A stretch of DNA of 64,000 bases from Limnomonas spitsbergensis (Eukaryota > Chlorophyta > Chlorophyceae > Chlamydomonadales), in contig JAYJMM010000037.1 of assembly GCA_037349105.1 (NCBI GenBank), positions 1,612,001-1,676,000 on the forward strand, read 5' to 3'. The notes beneath the pieces are model-generated. The model had not been told where the DNA came from, ran no database searches, and saw only the letters and a list, made by a program, of their open reading frames with translations. The translations under genes were made by a program, and so were the position numbers. Below are positions 43,312-56,400 of the stretch, piece by piece. Numbering within the stretch: position 1 is the stretch's first letter; every line of letters starts with the position of its first letter.

Positions 43312-46117
43312 TCCGAATCAAATATTCACAGGCCCAGCAAGGGAGCCAATCGATAAAGAAGTTCAGATCAGATAGGGAAGCTGAGGGATGGATGGCAATA
43401 ATATTCTCAGACAAGAGTGGTGTCCTCGGCGCTCGCGAAACTAGGACTGCAAACTGATTTTCCAGCTATGTGGGATGCGTTCACACCTCCCAGCTCGGAC
43501 GTACTCCCAAACTTTCCCGCCTTGAAATGGGCATCACCTTGAGACATGAGCATCGGTCAGCACCTTTTGTATACTGACATGTGGCTGAAAAAGAACTTAT
43601 TCGATCCCAATCACGTATCATGCCATCATGATGTTTAGCCCACAGCATGAAGCAAGGCTAAAAACATGCATCAACACATGGGCTTCCGTTCCCTCTTCCA
43701 GCACCGGGAGCGTATCCCCAACCGTGGCGTCCTTATCCAATATCTGGTCCTGGCCCTTGAGGAGCCACAGATTTTGCGCCAGCCCAACAGGAAGCGGCCA
43801 TTGGTGGCAAGGCCAGGAGTTTGGTACTGGTATGCAACAAGGTAGTATTTGTATAATATCGTATTTTGGGCCATCATATCAGCTATGTGATAGGGAATAA
43901 TATGATTTGATATGGTATCAGTTTCTCTATGCACCGGCGTGGGTATGGTGAATTGGTAGTGGGTTGGGACTAGGGCTCTATTGCCATGCAGGCCACTCTT
44001 CGTAGATAACAGCATATTGCTAGGTGCAAGCTTATACCACATTTAAAGCTTTCAGCATGTAAAATGTGGTTGCATGGACGCTTGGTAACCCTTTGGCCCT
44101 AGGGGTCAGTAGGGCGCTGGCATATTGCATGCCTGCATGCAGCCATGTCGATGCGTATGTATGCTAATATGTGTATGGGGTCAAGGGCAATGTACATGTC
44201 GAATGCATGGGCTTGTCTTGTGAGTTCTGAAGTTTGGGGGCTAAAACGAGTCCTTGACTGCTAGATATGATAAAGTCATAAACGCCATGTCAAATCCATA
44301 TTATATCGTATTCATGTCGTGCTACGTACCGGTGTGCTGTATGCATACGTGCTATTGCTGTATGCTTTACGATATGGACCTATGTTTGGAAGAGTGAGGG
44401 TTTCACGTTGTGGCGTTCACTTGCCATCAAATGTCTAGCATGGGTCACAAGGGCAACAATATTGTTATCCTGATCCACTTGAAAGAAAACTCCGCTGGTC
44501 ATTGTTCGTTTTTTCCTTCTTAAGTTGCCAACTTATTTAATTGCGAAGAGCATCTACGAGGTAGTCACGAGCCTACCATTTCAGTTGCTAGTTCATTTAT
44601 TTAGAATTTAAACCCTGCCGCCCAGTATTTGCAGCTTATTCCTGTTGTGCATGTATGAATAATCATGTGGCTAGCACTATCATTCAGAATGTGGTTACCG
44701 GTATGCCATAAATGCACCTGCCGCAGGCATTTGCATGAATAGGTCCCTCATTGGGCTCTGACCCACCATCCTAACCCACCAATCAGTGTCTACCACCTGA
44801 TACTTGTGCGAGATGTTCCTCGTGTGAGTTTTCGGGATGAGGACTCGCTGAGTAAGCTGCCAGAACTATCCCAGCTTCCTCAAGCAAATGGGCGTCCCAC
44901 TTCGCGCCTTCACGGCACACCTTTGTTTTCCTAACGTGCAGTGTGTGCACCACCTGCAGCCTCACCATCGCCTACACCGCCTTCCTCTCTCACACAGGAC
45001 GCCATCAAACTGTTGGATATCGGTATCTACGTCGCCTGTGTCATTTTGTGCAGTCTGCTTTTGCACCTTGATCCTCTTCACAGTGTTTATGCAGAGAGTG
45101 AGGGAGGTTCCCCTTCACTTCATGCAGAGAATAAGGAAGGGAGGTACGCCTTAACTTCAGTTTCAAGCAGGGGTTTCAAGCAACTCAAAGAGAAAAGTCC
45201 ACATCCCTGAGGATGAAAAGTAGTTGGAGTTGCAGTGGGATTTAGTGGTTGCCATGAGTTTTATCGGGGCACCGGTGGTCCCCACGTGTAGCTGGGCACT
45301 AGTTTTACTCTTTGGGCTTTGGAGCAACCTGGCCAGGGTCCACAACGGTACCATGTCCGTCATATCAAATTTGATGCAAGTTCAGGTTCTAAATTTTGCC
45401 ACAAGACTTTTCGGGCTGTGTTACTTTCTGCGCATCAAGGGAACGTTTAAATGTGCTGTTTTTGCCCGCTCCATAAGCACCAAGGCGGTAGAAACTCCAT
45501 GTTCACACGTTCAAAACTTGATATAGTGGATTAGTGGTGCAGGTTTGTAGTAAGGTTTTGCTCATGGGCCTGGACACCTGAGCACTGATGTAACACATGT
45601 TGTGGCCGAATCATGATGCCTTACAATTCGATAAAAACACTGCATGCCGGTATAGGGCTCGACTAAGGGTGTCTCCCCTTGTGCCGCAGACGTGGGTTTT
45701 ATGAGTTGTAACCCCATAGCTGGAATTCAGGGAACAAACTGGCCGAACCAAGTGACTTCAATATGCAAGTCATTTCACGTTACACTCCTTCGCACTGATA
45801 ACATATCAGCCTCAGTTGTGGAGGCCCCTTTTTATCCGTACCGCTGACTGACCGTACACTGAATGTGCCTTGACGTGCGCAGGTACAACCCTGTTTCACC
45901 ACCTGCCCTCATTACTTCCTCTGAGACGCACAAGGCTTTGCTATTCAGGGGTTTGGACTCGTGGCACGCACAAGAAAATGCCTTGTAGAAACAAAGCTTT
46001 CCTCGAAAGCACTGAGTGGACACTCTTCAGGAGTAATCAGTACTTTGCAATCACCATGATTGTGGTCTGACTGGTTTCACTTGTTCAGGGACTCCCCTGA
46101 ATCACCACAGCCTGTGG
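43312..46117. other. Intergenic between CCT5 start and zinc-finger ORF; nothing recognised
   Basis: Divergent spacer. Short frames only. Contains the CCT5 promoter region just above 43311. No tandem array stands out. Confidence 0.5.
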
Positions 46118-46597
46118 ATGGCAGCGATTCAACTTAAAGAAGACCTGATCCTTTCCCAAATTGGTTGCATACTTGCATGCAAGGAGGGCAACAATGCATC
46201 AGGCCTCGGCCTGGACTCAGTGCCCCGGCTACGCCCCGTGTGTGATGCGATGTCATGTGCGGCTGCTGAGAAGGGTTCTGACGCCGATCCATGCACCAAC
46301 AGAGCAGAGGCTTGCACCACATGCAGGAGCATTGCGGGTGCCATCCACCCTCATGCTTGGAGCTATCACTTCCCAGATCACATGGAGTCAGCCCACCCTG
46401 GTCAGGAGCTGACATGGGCAGATGTGACGACATATGCCATCAGCACTGACGTTTTGAGGGGGGGGGGCAAGGATCTTCCTAAGAGGCAGAAGATCAAGTT
46501 GCTCAAGGGGCGCATCAGCAAGCTGAAGTTAGATGCTAGTGAGATCCGTGAGTCCTCTCGTTTCTGGAGCCTCATGCGCTCTAGCAAGGATAGGTAG
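46118..46597 (+). CDS. Zinc-finger protein, WSYHF family, second copy
   Basis: 160 codons ending TAG. Shares with the 36770-37510 ORF the block PCTNRAEACTTCRSIAG..., WSYHFPDHMESAHPGQELTW and TYAIS, with ten or so substitutions. After it a basic tail KDLPKRQKIKLLKGRISKLK suggests nucleic-acid binding or a nuclear signal. CTTC and the H residues of YHF..H....H could hold one zinc. The 5' end (MAAIQLKEDL) is only an ORF start. Probably a mobile-element-derived fragment. Confidence 0.45.
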   Translation: MAAIQLKEDLILSQIGCILACKEGNNASGLGLDSVPRLRPVCDAMSCAAAEKGSDADPCTNRAEACTTCRSIAGAIHPHAWSYHFPDHMESAHPGQELTWADVTTYAISTDVLRGGGKDLPKRQKIKLLKGRISKLKLDASEIRESSRFWSLMRSSKDR

Positions 46598-46862
46598 CTG
46601 GCAGGTAGTAGCTAGAGCAATTGTATCAGGGACGTGATTTATATGTTTAGCGTTTGGCATCTGTGAACCAACTACATCTCTATTTGATAGTTGTTACCAG
46701 TGCCAGTTGAATGAAATGGGTGGGTTGCACTTCTAGGGCTGCCCCATGCAAGTATCCCAGCTATGGGCTGTGTTTTTCATATGTGTGCGCACCTGCTTGT
46801 CAGCACTTGGTACCGATCTGCTTAAGGCATAGCTGCTTACCCTGCATGCCTTCTCCATGCAG

Positions 46863-49326
46863 TTGGAGTCGCTCCCTGGAGAAACCAATACCGGTGTTGC
46901 CCACGAGTGCATGGTGCCTGACCTGGTTCACATGGATGCAGTCATCAAGTCTGATGCGCAGCTGGAAGTCGCCCAGCCCGTCGGCCCAGTCCCTGTGAAC
47001 ATGAGCTAGGCTGCTGCCGCTGCTGCCCCCACCAGCGCAACGTCTAAGAACGACCGCAGGAAGCTGCAGCAGCCTGTGACCCAGATTGATGTTCTAATGC
47101 TGTACACCCCCAGGGCTGCAAATGCAATTGGTGGAGTCACTGCCGCCGTCAACAAGGTCACAGCTGACATTGCGGCGACCAACCAGATATACCCCAACTC
47201 GAAGATCAACGTCCGCCTCAACCTGTTGCAAGTCACGCAGGTAGTGACGGAAGAGGGGTAGGCCACCTGTCATACTCACACTGCGCTGTTCATTTATTCA
47301 AATCCCAGTTTGGGCCACGTTGTTTATAGCTTCATTTGGCAATACAGGTCCAATACACCGAGACCAAGTTTGAGACGAGCCTGGATGACCTCCAGCAAGG
47401 CAAGATCAATGGTGCCGCTGCACTGCGCGCTTCGGTGAGGATGCAGTCCCTGCCATCTAATATTCCATTCAGTGGACTCACACTGCCCCTGCCATCCAGT
47501 GTTTCATTCAGTGCACACAACATCTCCTTTGTAGGGCAGTTGGGATGCCACCGCTAGGCCAAAGGGGCTCAGAACTGGATGGACCTGCAGCCCGTGGCTC
47601 AAGCAGCAGGGGGTGGTGGCCAAATACTCCTATTACTCCTTATACTCTTATAACTTCTAGCTCCGAACTGGATGGAACTGTGGATCAAGCAGCTGGGGCG
47701 GATGGCCTATTCCTCCTATTACTTCTAGCAGTAGGGGCTGGTGTCCTATTGCTCCTCCGTCAGCGTCTTGCAAACAGCAAACAAAGCTTGCTATCAGAAC
47801 TCTGGACCCTCCCGTCGAGGGTTCTCATTCTAAATGGTGTAACATTGTTTCTAAACCCTCGTGTTCAAATCTGAACCCGGCCCCTCACCCCTGTGTCTGC
47901 AGACTGATGCCGACCTGGTTCAGCTCTTCACGACAGACGCGTCTTACTGCGGCTTTGCTTACTTGGTCAGCACCCCTGACGCCAGGTTGGGATTCTCTGT
48001 GGTGCAAACCCAGTGCATCGGCTCCGGCACCTCCGCCTACGAAATGGGTCACAACTTTGGATGCGGCCATGACTTCTACAGCGATATGCAGGGGGTGGGG
48101 CCAAGAATCCCAAGCGGATCTTTCTTATACCTTTGGTATTCAACTTAAGTTTCATCCAATCCTTACAGTGGCTGGACCAGGTGAGGGGTGCTGCATCCGG
48201 CATAGTACAAATACCATGGCATCATAACCTGCAAAAATATCATGGCATCATAACCTGAACGCAAAAAGGATTGATAGGGCTCAAAATAGTGTTTCACCTG
48301 ACTTAAGTCGAACATGTTTAGACATGAGGGGTCATGCACCGGACCTGAGTTTGGCAGGGTTTGGGGGTGTTGCACCCCGTCCGGCTGGGTCTGCTTGACG
48401 AACCCCTGATGTTACGATTGCATCCCCACTCATTCCTTTCAGGTCTCTCAAACATTTGAAGACCAATCAAGTGATGTTGCGCCATCACTAAACAATGTTC
48501 ATGCTCCTGAATTCTAAACTTCTTACGGTGCTGCACCTCCTCCTCTGTCCAACTCCACCAGGTGTGACCTTGGTAGCAGCAGCTTCCGCACCATCATGTC
48601 ATACGGCTGCCAAAGTGGTGTCAGCCCTCCCCGTTTCTTCCACCACTCCAACCCGGCAGTCTCGGTTCAGGGCAGTAGCGGGAGCTACTCCTCCGGTCTC
48701 CCCAACACCGCAAACTGCGCCGCCAAGATCAACACGAACGCAGCGGGCGTGGCTGAGTGCCTAGTACATGAGTTCCTGCGGCGGCAACAGTGGTGGCGGT
48801 GGCAGCGGTACCCAGATCTGTGTTGGCGGTGGTGCTTGCTCAACCCCATCCACTGTCTGCTCCCGTTAAGTCTGCGCCCAATAAGTGTGCAGCCCCGCTG
48901 GCAGTCCCATCTGGTGTGGTGGCAACAGCTGCAACCCGTCAGGCTACACCTGTCCCGGCTCGAGCTCGCAAACCAGTGTCGGTGGCGGCACCTGCTCCTC
49001 CCCTAACGTGTGCTCTTGCTACGGCACCCAAGATGTGTGCTGCCCCTCCTTTGCCCCGGTGCCTGTGGTGCGTCGGAAGCAGCTGCGATGTAGCCTGGAC
49101 CACTTGCCACACCGGCAGCACCAGCAGCATCTGCCCTAATGGAGTGAAATGCGCTACCAACAAAGTGTGTGCCACCTACGGAGGAAAAAACGTGTGCTGC
49201 ACCTCCGCCACCCCCATCTGGTATGGGGGTAAGACTTGCTACAAGAGCGGAACTCAGTGCAGTCTCAAGCTTACGATCTCTGCTGACGGCGTAACTGACG
49301 CGGCTCAGAGCTCTGCTGATGATTAG
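46863..49326 (+). pseudogene. Decayed secreted-type metalloprotease (M12B/M72-like) with Cys-rich tail
   Basis: Exons by similarity: 46863-47240, 47348-47434, 47903-48094, 48562-49326. Peptidase signs: TQIDVLMLYTPRAANAIGG, ALRASTDADLVQLFTTD, SYCGFAYLVS, then YEMGHNFGCGHD, where the zinc motif HExxHxxGxxHD has its first His replaced by Tyr. FRTIMSYGC supplies the Met-turn. Then Cys-rich repeats of VCSCYGTQDVCCPS...WCGG type. Defects: in-frame TAG after VPVNMS at about 47008; frameshift near 48770; two in-frame TAA at about 48865-48885; frameshift near 49065. TAG is a true stop in NAP1 and CCT5, so recoding is unlikely. The N-terminal exon, and any signal peptide, was not found. Confidence 0.75.
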
Positions 49327-50414
49327 AAGATCCCGGCTGTGGTCCCAGCTGCGGCCATTGACCTTGAACGTCGCAGGCTGTAAAACTGCCGCACAAACCT
49401 TAATACCCCTTGATTTCAGGTACTTGAATCTGCTGTCGTAGCTTTCTGCTGTATGTCCTATAAACAGTCATGATGACGTAACATTGATGTGTCGGTCGGC
49501 TTGATTGCTCTGATTAAGAGTGGCCGCAGGAGCTGTCTGATGGTAGACAGGGTTTAATTAGTTCAAAACTCAGACACACTTATGTTACTGTTACGTTTTC
49601 AGGGCGTTCTTTGCGTAATTTATTCAAACACGAATATAAACTGGTAGCTGGTAGGTTTAGTCGGTGAGCTTTCAGGCTTAAAGATGTAGGATGGCTTGAA
49701 AATAAGGCCAGAAATTGAAAATTTGTGATGTCTGGTATAGAAAACGGTTGCCAATGATATATGGCATGGGTAAGGGGACTCAATGTCCTGGAACTTGCGT
49801 AGGCAGGTTGAGTATATCCGGGTAAACAATAAATTCTGCAATTTATTTTGGTCATAAAAGCAGATTACGGATTGCACTGACAATGTACTCATTCCTTCCT
49901 TAGGACAGAGGCACTAAAGTCAGCTAACAGAAGGCGTGACTTAAAATGTTGATATACATGCCTTTCATCATATTTGGTTTTTAGTTTGTCGCTGTTCTCT
50001 GCGGTTTGGATGTCGGAGTGTGCGAGTCAGTAGCTCATAAAAAAGCCCGGCATGTGTCAGTATATCTAAGACGAAATGAAACCTGTGATAATGGGCTGAC
50101 AATCTTACAGTCAGCTGCAAAGATAAGTCGAGGAGAGCATAGGAAGAGTGCCTAACACCTCATGCCATAGTCCGTCAGCCTAAGACAATAATAAATCGGC
50201 ATCACTAGGATAGTAAGAAAGCAGCATCACCAAGATGGTAATAAAGCATCATCAGAGCCGCATAAGAATGAAATAATCAGGTCCACATGCCGCAGATCCG
50301 ATATATAGCCCTCCCCCCTACTTGGCGAGCGACTTGTTTATTTTGCATGCGTGAAGGCAAAGGACAAAACTGTTGGCGTGCTTCGCACGTGATACCTGGT
50401 TGCAGGCCTCTCCT
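49327..50414. other. Spacer between convergent metalloprotease and SOS1-like genes
   Basis: Holds both 3' flanks. A TGTAA, the common chlorophyte poly(A) signal, lies at 49379-49383, 53 bases after the protease stop. An AATAAA on the minus strand lies near 50335, about 80 bases past the SOS1-like stop. Nothing else recognised. Confidence 0.4.
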
Positions 50415-53400
50415 CTACATGTCCTGGCTGAAGTGCATTGAGGTGGAGGGCAGACGGCCGATTCCGCTCGCAAAGCCCAGACCCACATCCCCGTCGGCTG
50501 AGCGCCGTAACGCAGCCCTGTTCACCAACCGGCCCTCCCCTGCCTGGATCAGGCTGGCGTCAACTGAGTGGCGCTTGCTGCGGCCTGCTGCCTGCCCTGG
50601 GGTCTCTCCAGCAGCCGAGGCTGAGGCTGCAGCCACAGCGACGGCAGACTTCCACATGGACGCGCTCACCGCCGATGGCGCCTTGTACACCCTGATGCCG
50701 CCCACGCCGTCGCTGTCCCCGGTGCCGAACGAGTCAGCATCACAGGCCAGGACAGTGGCTCCGTTGGGGCCTGCAACAGGTGGGAAACCAAATTTGGCCC
50801 ATCAGAAAATGACGGAGGAGGGGCCTCTCTCCGCCTTTCTCAAAGGCTCACTGTGCCTCGTCCAAACCCTAAACCCTAACCCTAAAGGCTGCCTCTGTGC
50901 ATCTTCCAAACCCTAAACCCTCAACCCTCAACCCTAAAGGCTGCCTCTGTGCATTGTCCAAACCCTAAACCCTCAATCCTAAAGGCTGCCTCTTTGCATC
51001 GTCCAAACCCTCAACCCTCAACCTAAAGACTGCCTCTGTGCATCGTCCAAACCCTAAACCCTCAACCTTAAAGGCTGCCTCTGTGCATCGTCCGAACCCT
51101 ACACCCTCAACCTAAAGGCTGCCTCTGTGCATCGTCCAAACCCTAAACCCTCAACCTTAAAGGCTGCCTCTGTGCATCGTCCAAACCCTAAACCCTCAAC
51201 CCTAAAGGCTGCCTCTGTGCATCGTCCAAACCCTCAACCCCTAAAGGCTGCCTCTGTGCATCGTTCAAACCCTCAACCCTCAACCGTAAAGGCTGCCTCT
51301 GTGCATTGTCCAAACCCTAAACCCTCAACACCAAAGGCTGCCTCTGTGCAACGTCCAAACCCTCAACCCCTAACCCTAAAGGCTGCCTCTGTGCATCGTC
51401 CAAACCCTAAACCCTAACCCCTAACCCTAAAGGCTGCCTCTGTGCATCGTCCATATCTGTCCTGGCTTGTGCACCAGAAGGGAAGCCTGTGCGTCTCCCA
51501 TCTTTGGCCACGTTGTCAGAGAATCCGCAAGCCCTCAAGCGGCTTAGGGTTTAGGGTTTAGTACGGCTCCTAAAGTAATCCTACAGTACTAGACCCTGGG
51601 AATAAAGCCCTCATACAGACCCTGGGCTGCGAGGCAGAAGTTTCCAGATTTGGCGGCATGACAGGCGCACCTGCGATGTACACGACAGCCTCGCCTAGCT
51701 TGAAGAACTGCGCAACGGCCAAGTCCAGGAAGTCAGGCAGCCACAGCAGCAGCGACGGGGGCCGGAAAACGGGCAAGGCATATCCAGGCGCCGTAGCACA
51801 GCCCTCCTCCGCGCCTCGCTGCTGCTCCGGCAGCCGACTGGCGTGCTGCAGGTTGACCCTCTTTTGGATGAGCGAGCCGCGCATGAGGATCATTGTCGAG
51901 CGCTGGACAATTACCTGACCGGGCTCTAAGGTGACCAGCTCGCCCTGGTGCAACACATCACAGGGGACACAATTCATCATCAGAGCCCTGCTTCAGCTCC
52001 TTTTGAAAGCCTCTAAGCGATCATAAATCCACGCTTTAAAAGCCCAGCTGGGAGATGCCATCATGACATTTTTTACTCCCATGTGATGATTTCCTCCAAG
52101 ACACGAGGCTGAAACGCAACTGTAGGGGACTTCTCACCTCCTTGAAAGTGGCCTTCATGGTCTCAAAGATGTTCAGCGCCCGCTCCACGCAGCGCTGCGT
52201 CAGCCGCGTCTCCTCCTCCTCCCCGATCACCGAGCCGTACGAGGACCCAGACATGCTGCTCCTCCGTCTCCCCGAAAGCACCGAGCTTGAGCCCTGACTG
52301 GCCTCATCCCCGCTCCCGACGCGGCTGCTGCCGCTCCCGCTGCCACTGACGACCGAGCCGTTTGCTTTGTGCCGGTGCCGGCGCCGCCTGCGGGCCCGCG
52401 CGGTCGGTGCTGAGGCGTCAAATACGCTGTTCATGATACACTGTCGCATCTGTTCAGCGATCCCCGCGCCTCGCCTGGGCCTGCCGCCGCCGCCACCGCC
52501 TGCGGTACCGGTGCCGAGGGGCGTGTCCAGCACCAGCCGCAGCTTGCAACGCTTGCGCGGGCCCAGGGCCTGCTCTGAGGCATGCACCGTTGACAGCAGA
52601 AGCTGCACGATGCCCCCGACTGTGGACCGCTGCTGTCGCTCCAGCAGCAGCTGGCCGGCCAACCTGCGAAGCAGGTGGAGGAGGAGAAACGGCAGCGGAG
52701 GAATTCATGCCGACACAGTTGGGAACAACAGCAGCAGCAAGAGAGAGACAGATCCCTGATCTAGGCTGAGAGAAACAGATCCATGATGTAGAACAAGAGA
52801 AACACATATCCATGATTAGGACAAGAGAGACCCAGATCCATGATCTAGGACGAGGAACGGATCCATCATCTAGGACGAGAGAGAGACAGATCCATGATCT
52901 AGGACGAGAGACGGATCCATGATCTAGGACGAGAGACGGATCCATCATCTAGGACTAGTGAGAGACAGATCCATGATCCAGGAGGAGAGAGATGGATCCA
53001 TGATCTATAACGAGAGAGAGACGGATCCATCATCTAGGACGAGTGAGAGACAGATCCATGATCCAGGAGGAGAGAGAGACAGATCCATGATCTATAACGA
53101 GAAAGAGACAGATCCATGATCTATAAGGAGAGAGAGACAGATCCATGATCTTGAACCAGGGCAGATCCATACTTAAGGACCCGAGAGAGGCAGATCCATG
53201 ATATAGGGAGAAGGAACAGGCTCTTATAGCGATGGAAGGAGAAGCACGGCATAGCGCCAGTGTATACAAATAAGCACACGTATTGGCCAGTAGGGAGGAA
53301 AGCTCTGTGTTGCTGGATGGATCTGAGCATGGTCCTAGTGGATCCAAGTAGATCTAAGTGCATCAATATTGAATCTGCAGCCAAGGCCTCTAGCTAGGTC

Positions 53401-56400
53401 TCTTGGGGGCCAGCCGCAGCGGCAAAATGCTAAATGATACACAGCTTTGCAATACCACATCACGCTACTTACTTTTTGACCCTAGCAACCCTTCGAGCGG
53501 CCCGCCCCTTAGGGCCCCAAAAATGCCCTTTACACCAAGATCTCGTTCCTCCACTAGGTGGAGGACAGGAGGTGTACTCCTCAAGGCCTCTCTGAATATG
53601 CCTGACCCTGTGGGTTAAGGCGTGAAGTGTCTCCATTGACGCTAAAACAACAGCATACAGTACATGTCAGAAGGCTGTACTTCCTAGGCTATACGGCGGC
53701 TTCGTCGCTGAGACCTGCCAAAGCATGCTGGGCTGAAGCTCCTGCAGCTATTCGTTACTCGCCGCAACCTCAGCTAGACCGTTTTTCAGGTTCACAAATG
53801 TTAACAGATCAAATTGAGTATCAGAACACTAATGTAGTCGCTGTGACCTGCCTAAACATGCTGACCTGCAGCTCCTGCAGCTCTTCGTTACTCGCTGCAA
53901 CCTTATCGAGACCGTTTTCAGGTTCAAAAATATTTACAGATCAAATTGAGTACCAGAACACAAATGTAGTCGCTGTGACCTGCCTAAACATGCATGACCT
54001 GCAGCTCCTGCAGCACTTCGTTGCTTGGCTCAGTGAGGCCGTTTTAGCTTGATTTTTGTAAAGAACACACAATTCGAGTGCCGTACCCGGTACTGGTATA
54101 CATATCTGATATTTAGTCACCATGACCTGCCTGAACATGCTGAGCTGCAGCTCCCGCAACTCCTCGCTGCCGGCCGCAACCTCCTCAGACAGCCTGTCCA
54201 CGCACTCCTGGGGGACCTGCAGGCGGCAGAAAGTCCTCCTCTATTTCAATGTGGGCAAGAACACCTCTGGAACACCGCTGGGCGGCCACCAAGAGCTTTC
54301 TTTTCCCCTGAAGAACTCTTTATCAGCCTAAGGTTGGCGACCACAGGAGCATGGCTTGCTGCACCAAGTCCTGCAAGTGAAGCGAAGCGAAGCGGAAGCA
54401 CCCTGAATAGATTTAAAGAACCCGGTGCGGGCCGAAATGTTCAAATCAACAGGTATAACATAAGAACATACAATAATGCAATAAGGTGACACAATTACAT
54501 TTGTGACGACAACGCCTTATTCCAGTAATTTTCGCCGCCCCATCTTTGGCTCCCCTCACAGGCTCCCCTCCGCTCCCTTCCTCAGGCTCCCCTACCTCAG
54601 GCTGCGGCACCAGGAGCCACCCCACAGCGGGAAGGCATTCCGTAGCTGCATTGTAGCTGCATTGTGGCTGAAGCACCGCAACATAAGCACCACACGCAAT
54701 GCCCTTACGACCGTCACGCACACCCTGCTGCGTCCACCCACCAAGAAAAGGACGGGTCCCTTGCCCAGGGCATTTGCCTCCGCATAGTAGGACACACGCA
54801 CACGGCTGCCTGGGCACAATCAGAAGGGGCATACAATAGGACGTTGTAAGACTTTGTAAGACACGCGAGCGCAGCTGCCAGCAAACAGAAAAAGGGGCAC
54901 GCTGACTTAGGGCTCAGGACATGGGGCTCAGGGTGTAGTCGCGTTGCAGCATCAGGTATCCCCCGAGAGCTCTAAAGGCTGAAGAACAGGTCAAACCGTT
55001 TCTGCTGATGTTCAGGATTGGGTTTAGGGTTGAGCCACCTCGGATGATCTGGCGGCACCTGCTCTGAAACCTGAAAGTTCCAGGTTTGGAACCAGCCTTT
55101 CTTTTTTCCCGGCAACCAGTCTCTACCTTCAGTAGGCCGCCCTGCGGCTGCCCATGGCCTAAGTGGGATGAGACTTGCAGCAGCCTACGACTGGTGGCCG
55201 CAGCAGCATGGTGGCCGAAGTAGCATGTCTGGCCACAAGTGATGTCGCCGGCCAAAGGCTGTAGTGTAGCCGAAATGTAGACGAGTCATGAAATCCCCCA
55301 CATCTCATCCCTGCCCCCCCCCCCCCCCCTGCCTCACAAGAGCCCCTGCCTTCCCTTTCCTGTCAGGTTACCCCCTACCTCTCTCCACATCTCCCCCCTA
55401 ACTCCCCCCCCCCCCTAGCCTCACCCGTTAGATTGCCCCCCAGCAGGCTCCGGGTGAGGCCGCCCACTCCGCCCGTCCCGATGTAGAACACGTCTGCGTG
55501 CTGCTCCTCCTCGTCTAACACCTGCTGGTCGGCCTCCAGCTCCGTGGTCAGCTCAATGCGCACCTGCAGGGGGGAGGGGGCAGGGGAAAGGGGGGACAGC
55601 GTGAGTCTGCATGTTAAACCTACCATATGAATACCGGTATATCTCCAATTGCCTGAAGTTTCAAGAAGGTCCAGATCAGTGATCAGCTCAATGCGCACCT
55701 GCAGAAGGTAGGAGGGGCAGCCTGGCTTTGCAGCAAGGTTTTCCTGAAAGTATCTCCCCCATTTCCGGAAGGGGCGGAGGAAGGACAGCCTGGTTCTGCA
55801 AGTTTTCCCAGAGAGAGTCTCGCCCATTTCCGGAAGACTTCTATTAGGCCAAGGGCCAGTGACAATTGTTGTGTACCATCAGTTCCATTATCAACACTTT
55901 GAAGGTCCAACATTTCCAAATATTGCTTCCTTCTCCTGAAATATACAGGATCAATCAAATGCAGATATTGGTGCCAGACACCCGGTGAACTCGGTGTGCA
56001 ATGCGCGAGACTTCACCCACCATGGACCTTGGACAACCACAAACAGGGTTTAGGGTTTAGGGTTAAACCGGGCGCACCATTCCTTGGTCAACCACAAACA
56101 GGGTTTAGGGTTTAACCATGCGCACCATTCCTTGGACAACCACAAACAGGGTTTAGGGTTTAGGGTTAAACCGGGCGCACCATTCCTTGGTCAAACACAA
56201 ACAGGGTTTAGGGTTTAACCATGCGCACCATTCCTTGGACAACCACAAACAGGGTTTAGGGTTTAACCATGCGCACCATTCCTTGGACAACCACAAACAG
56301 GGTTTAGGGTTTAACCATGCGCACCATTCCTTGGACAACCACAAACAGGGTTTAGGGTTACACCATGCGCACCATTCCTTGGACAACCACAAACAGGGTT

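Noticed and set aside
46863..49326. Alternative genetic code (TAA/TAG as Gln) to rescue the metalloprotease
   Set aside because: NAP1 ends exactly at the expected CKQQ with TAG and CCT5 ends at the family length with TAG; frameshifts would also remain.
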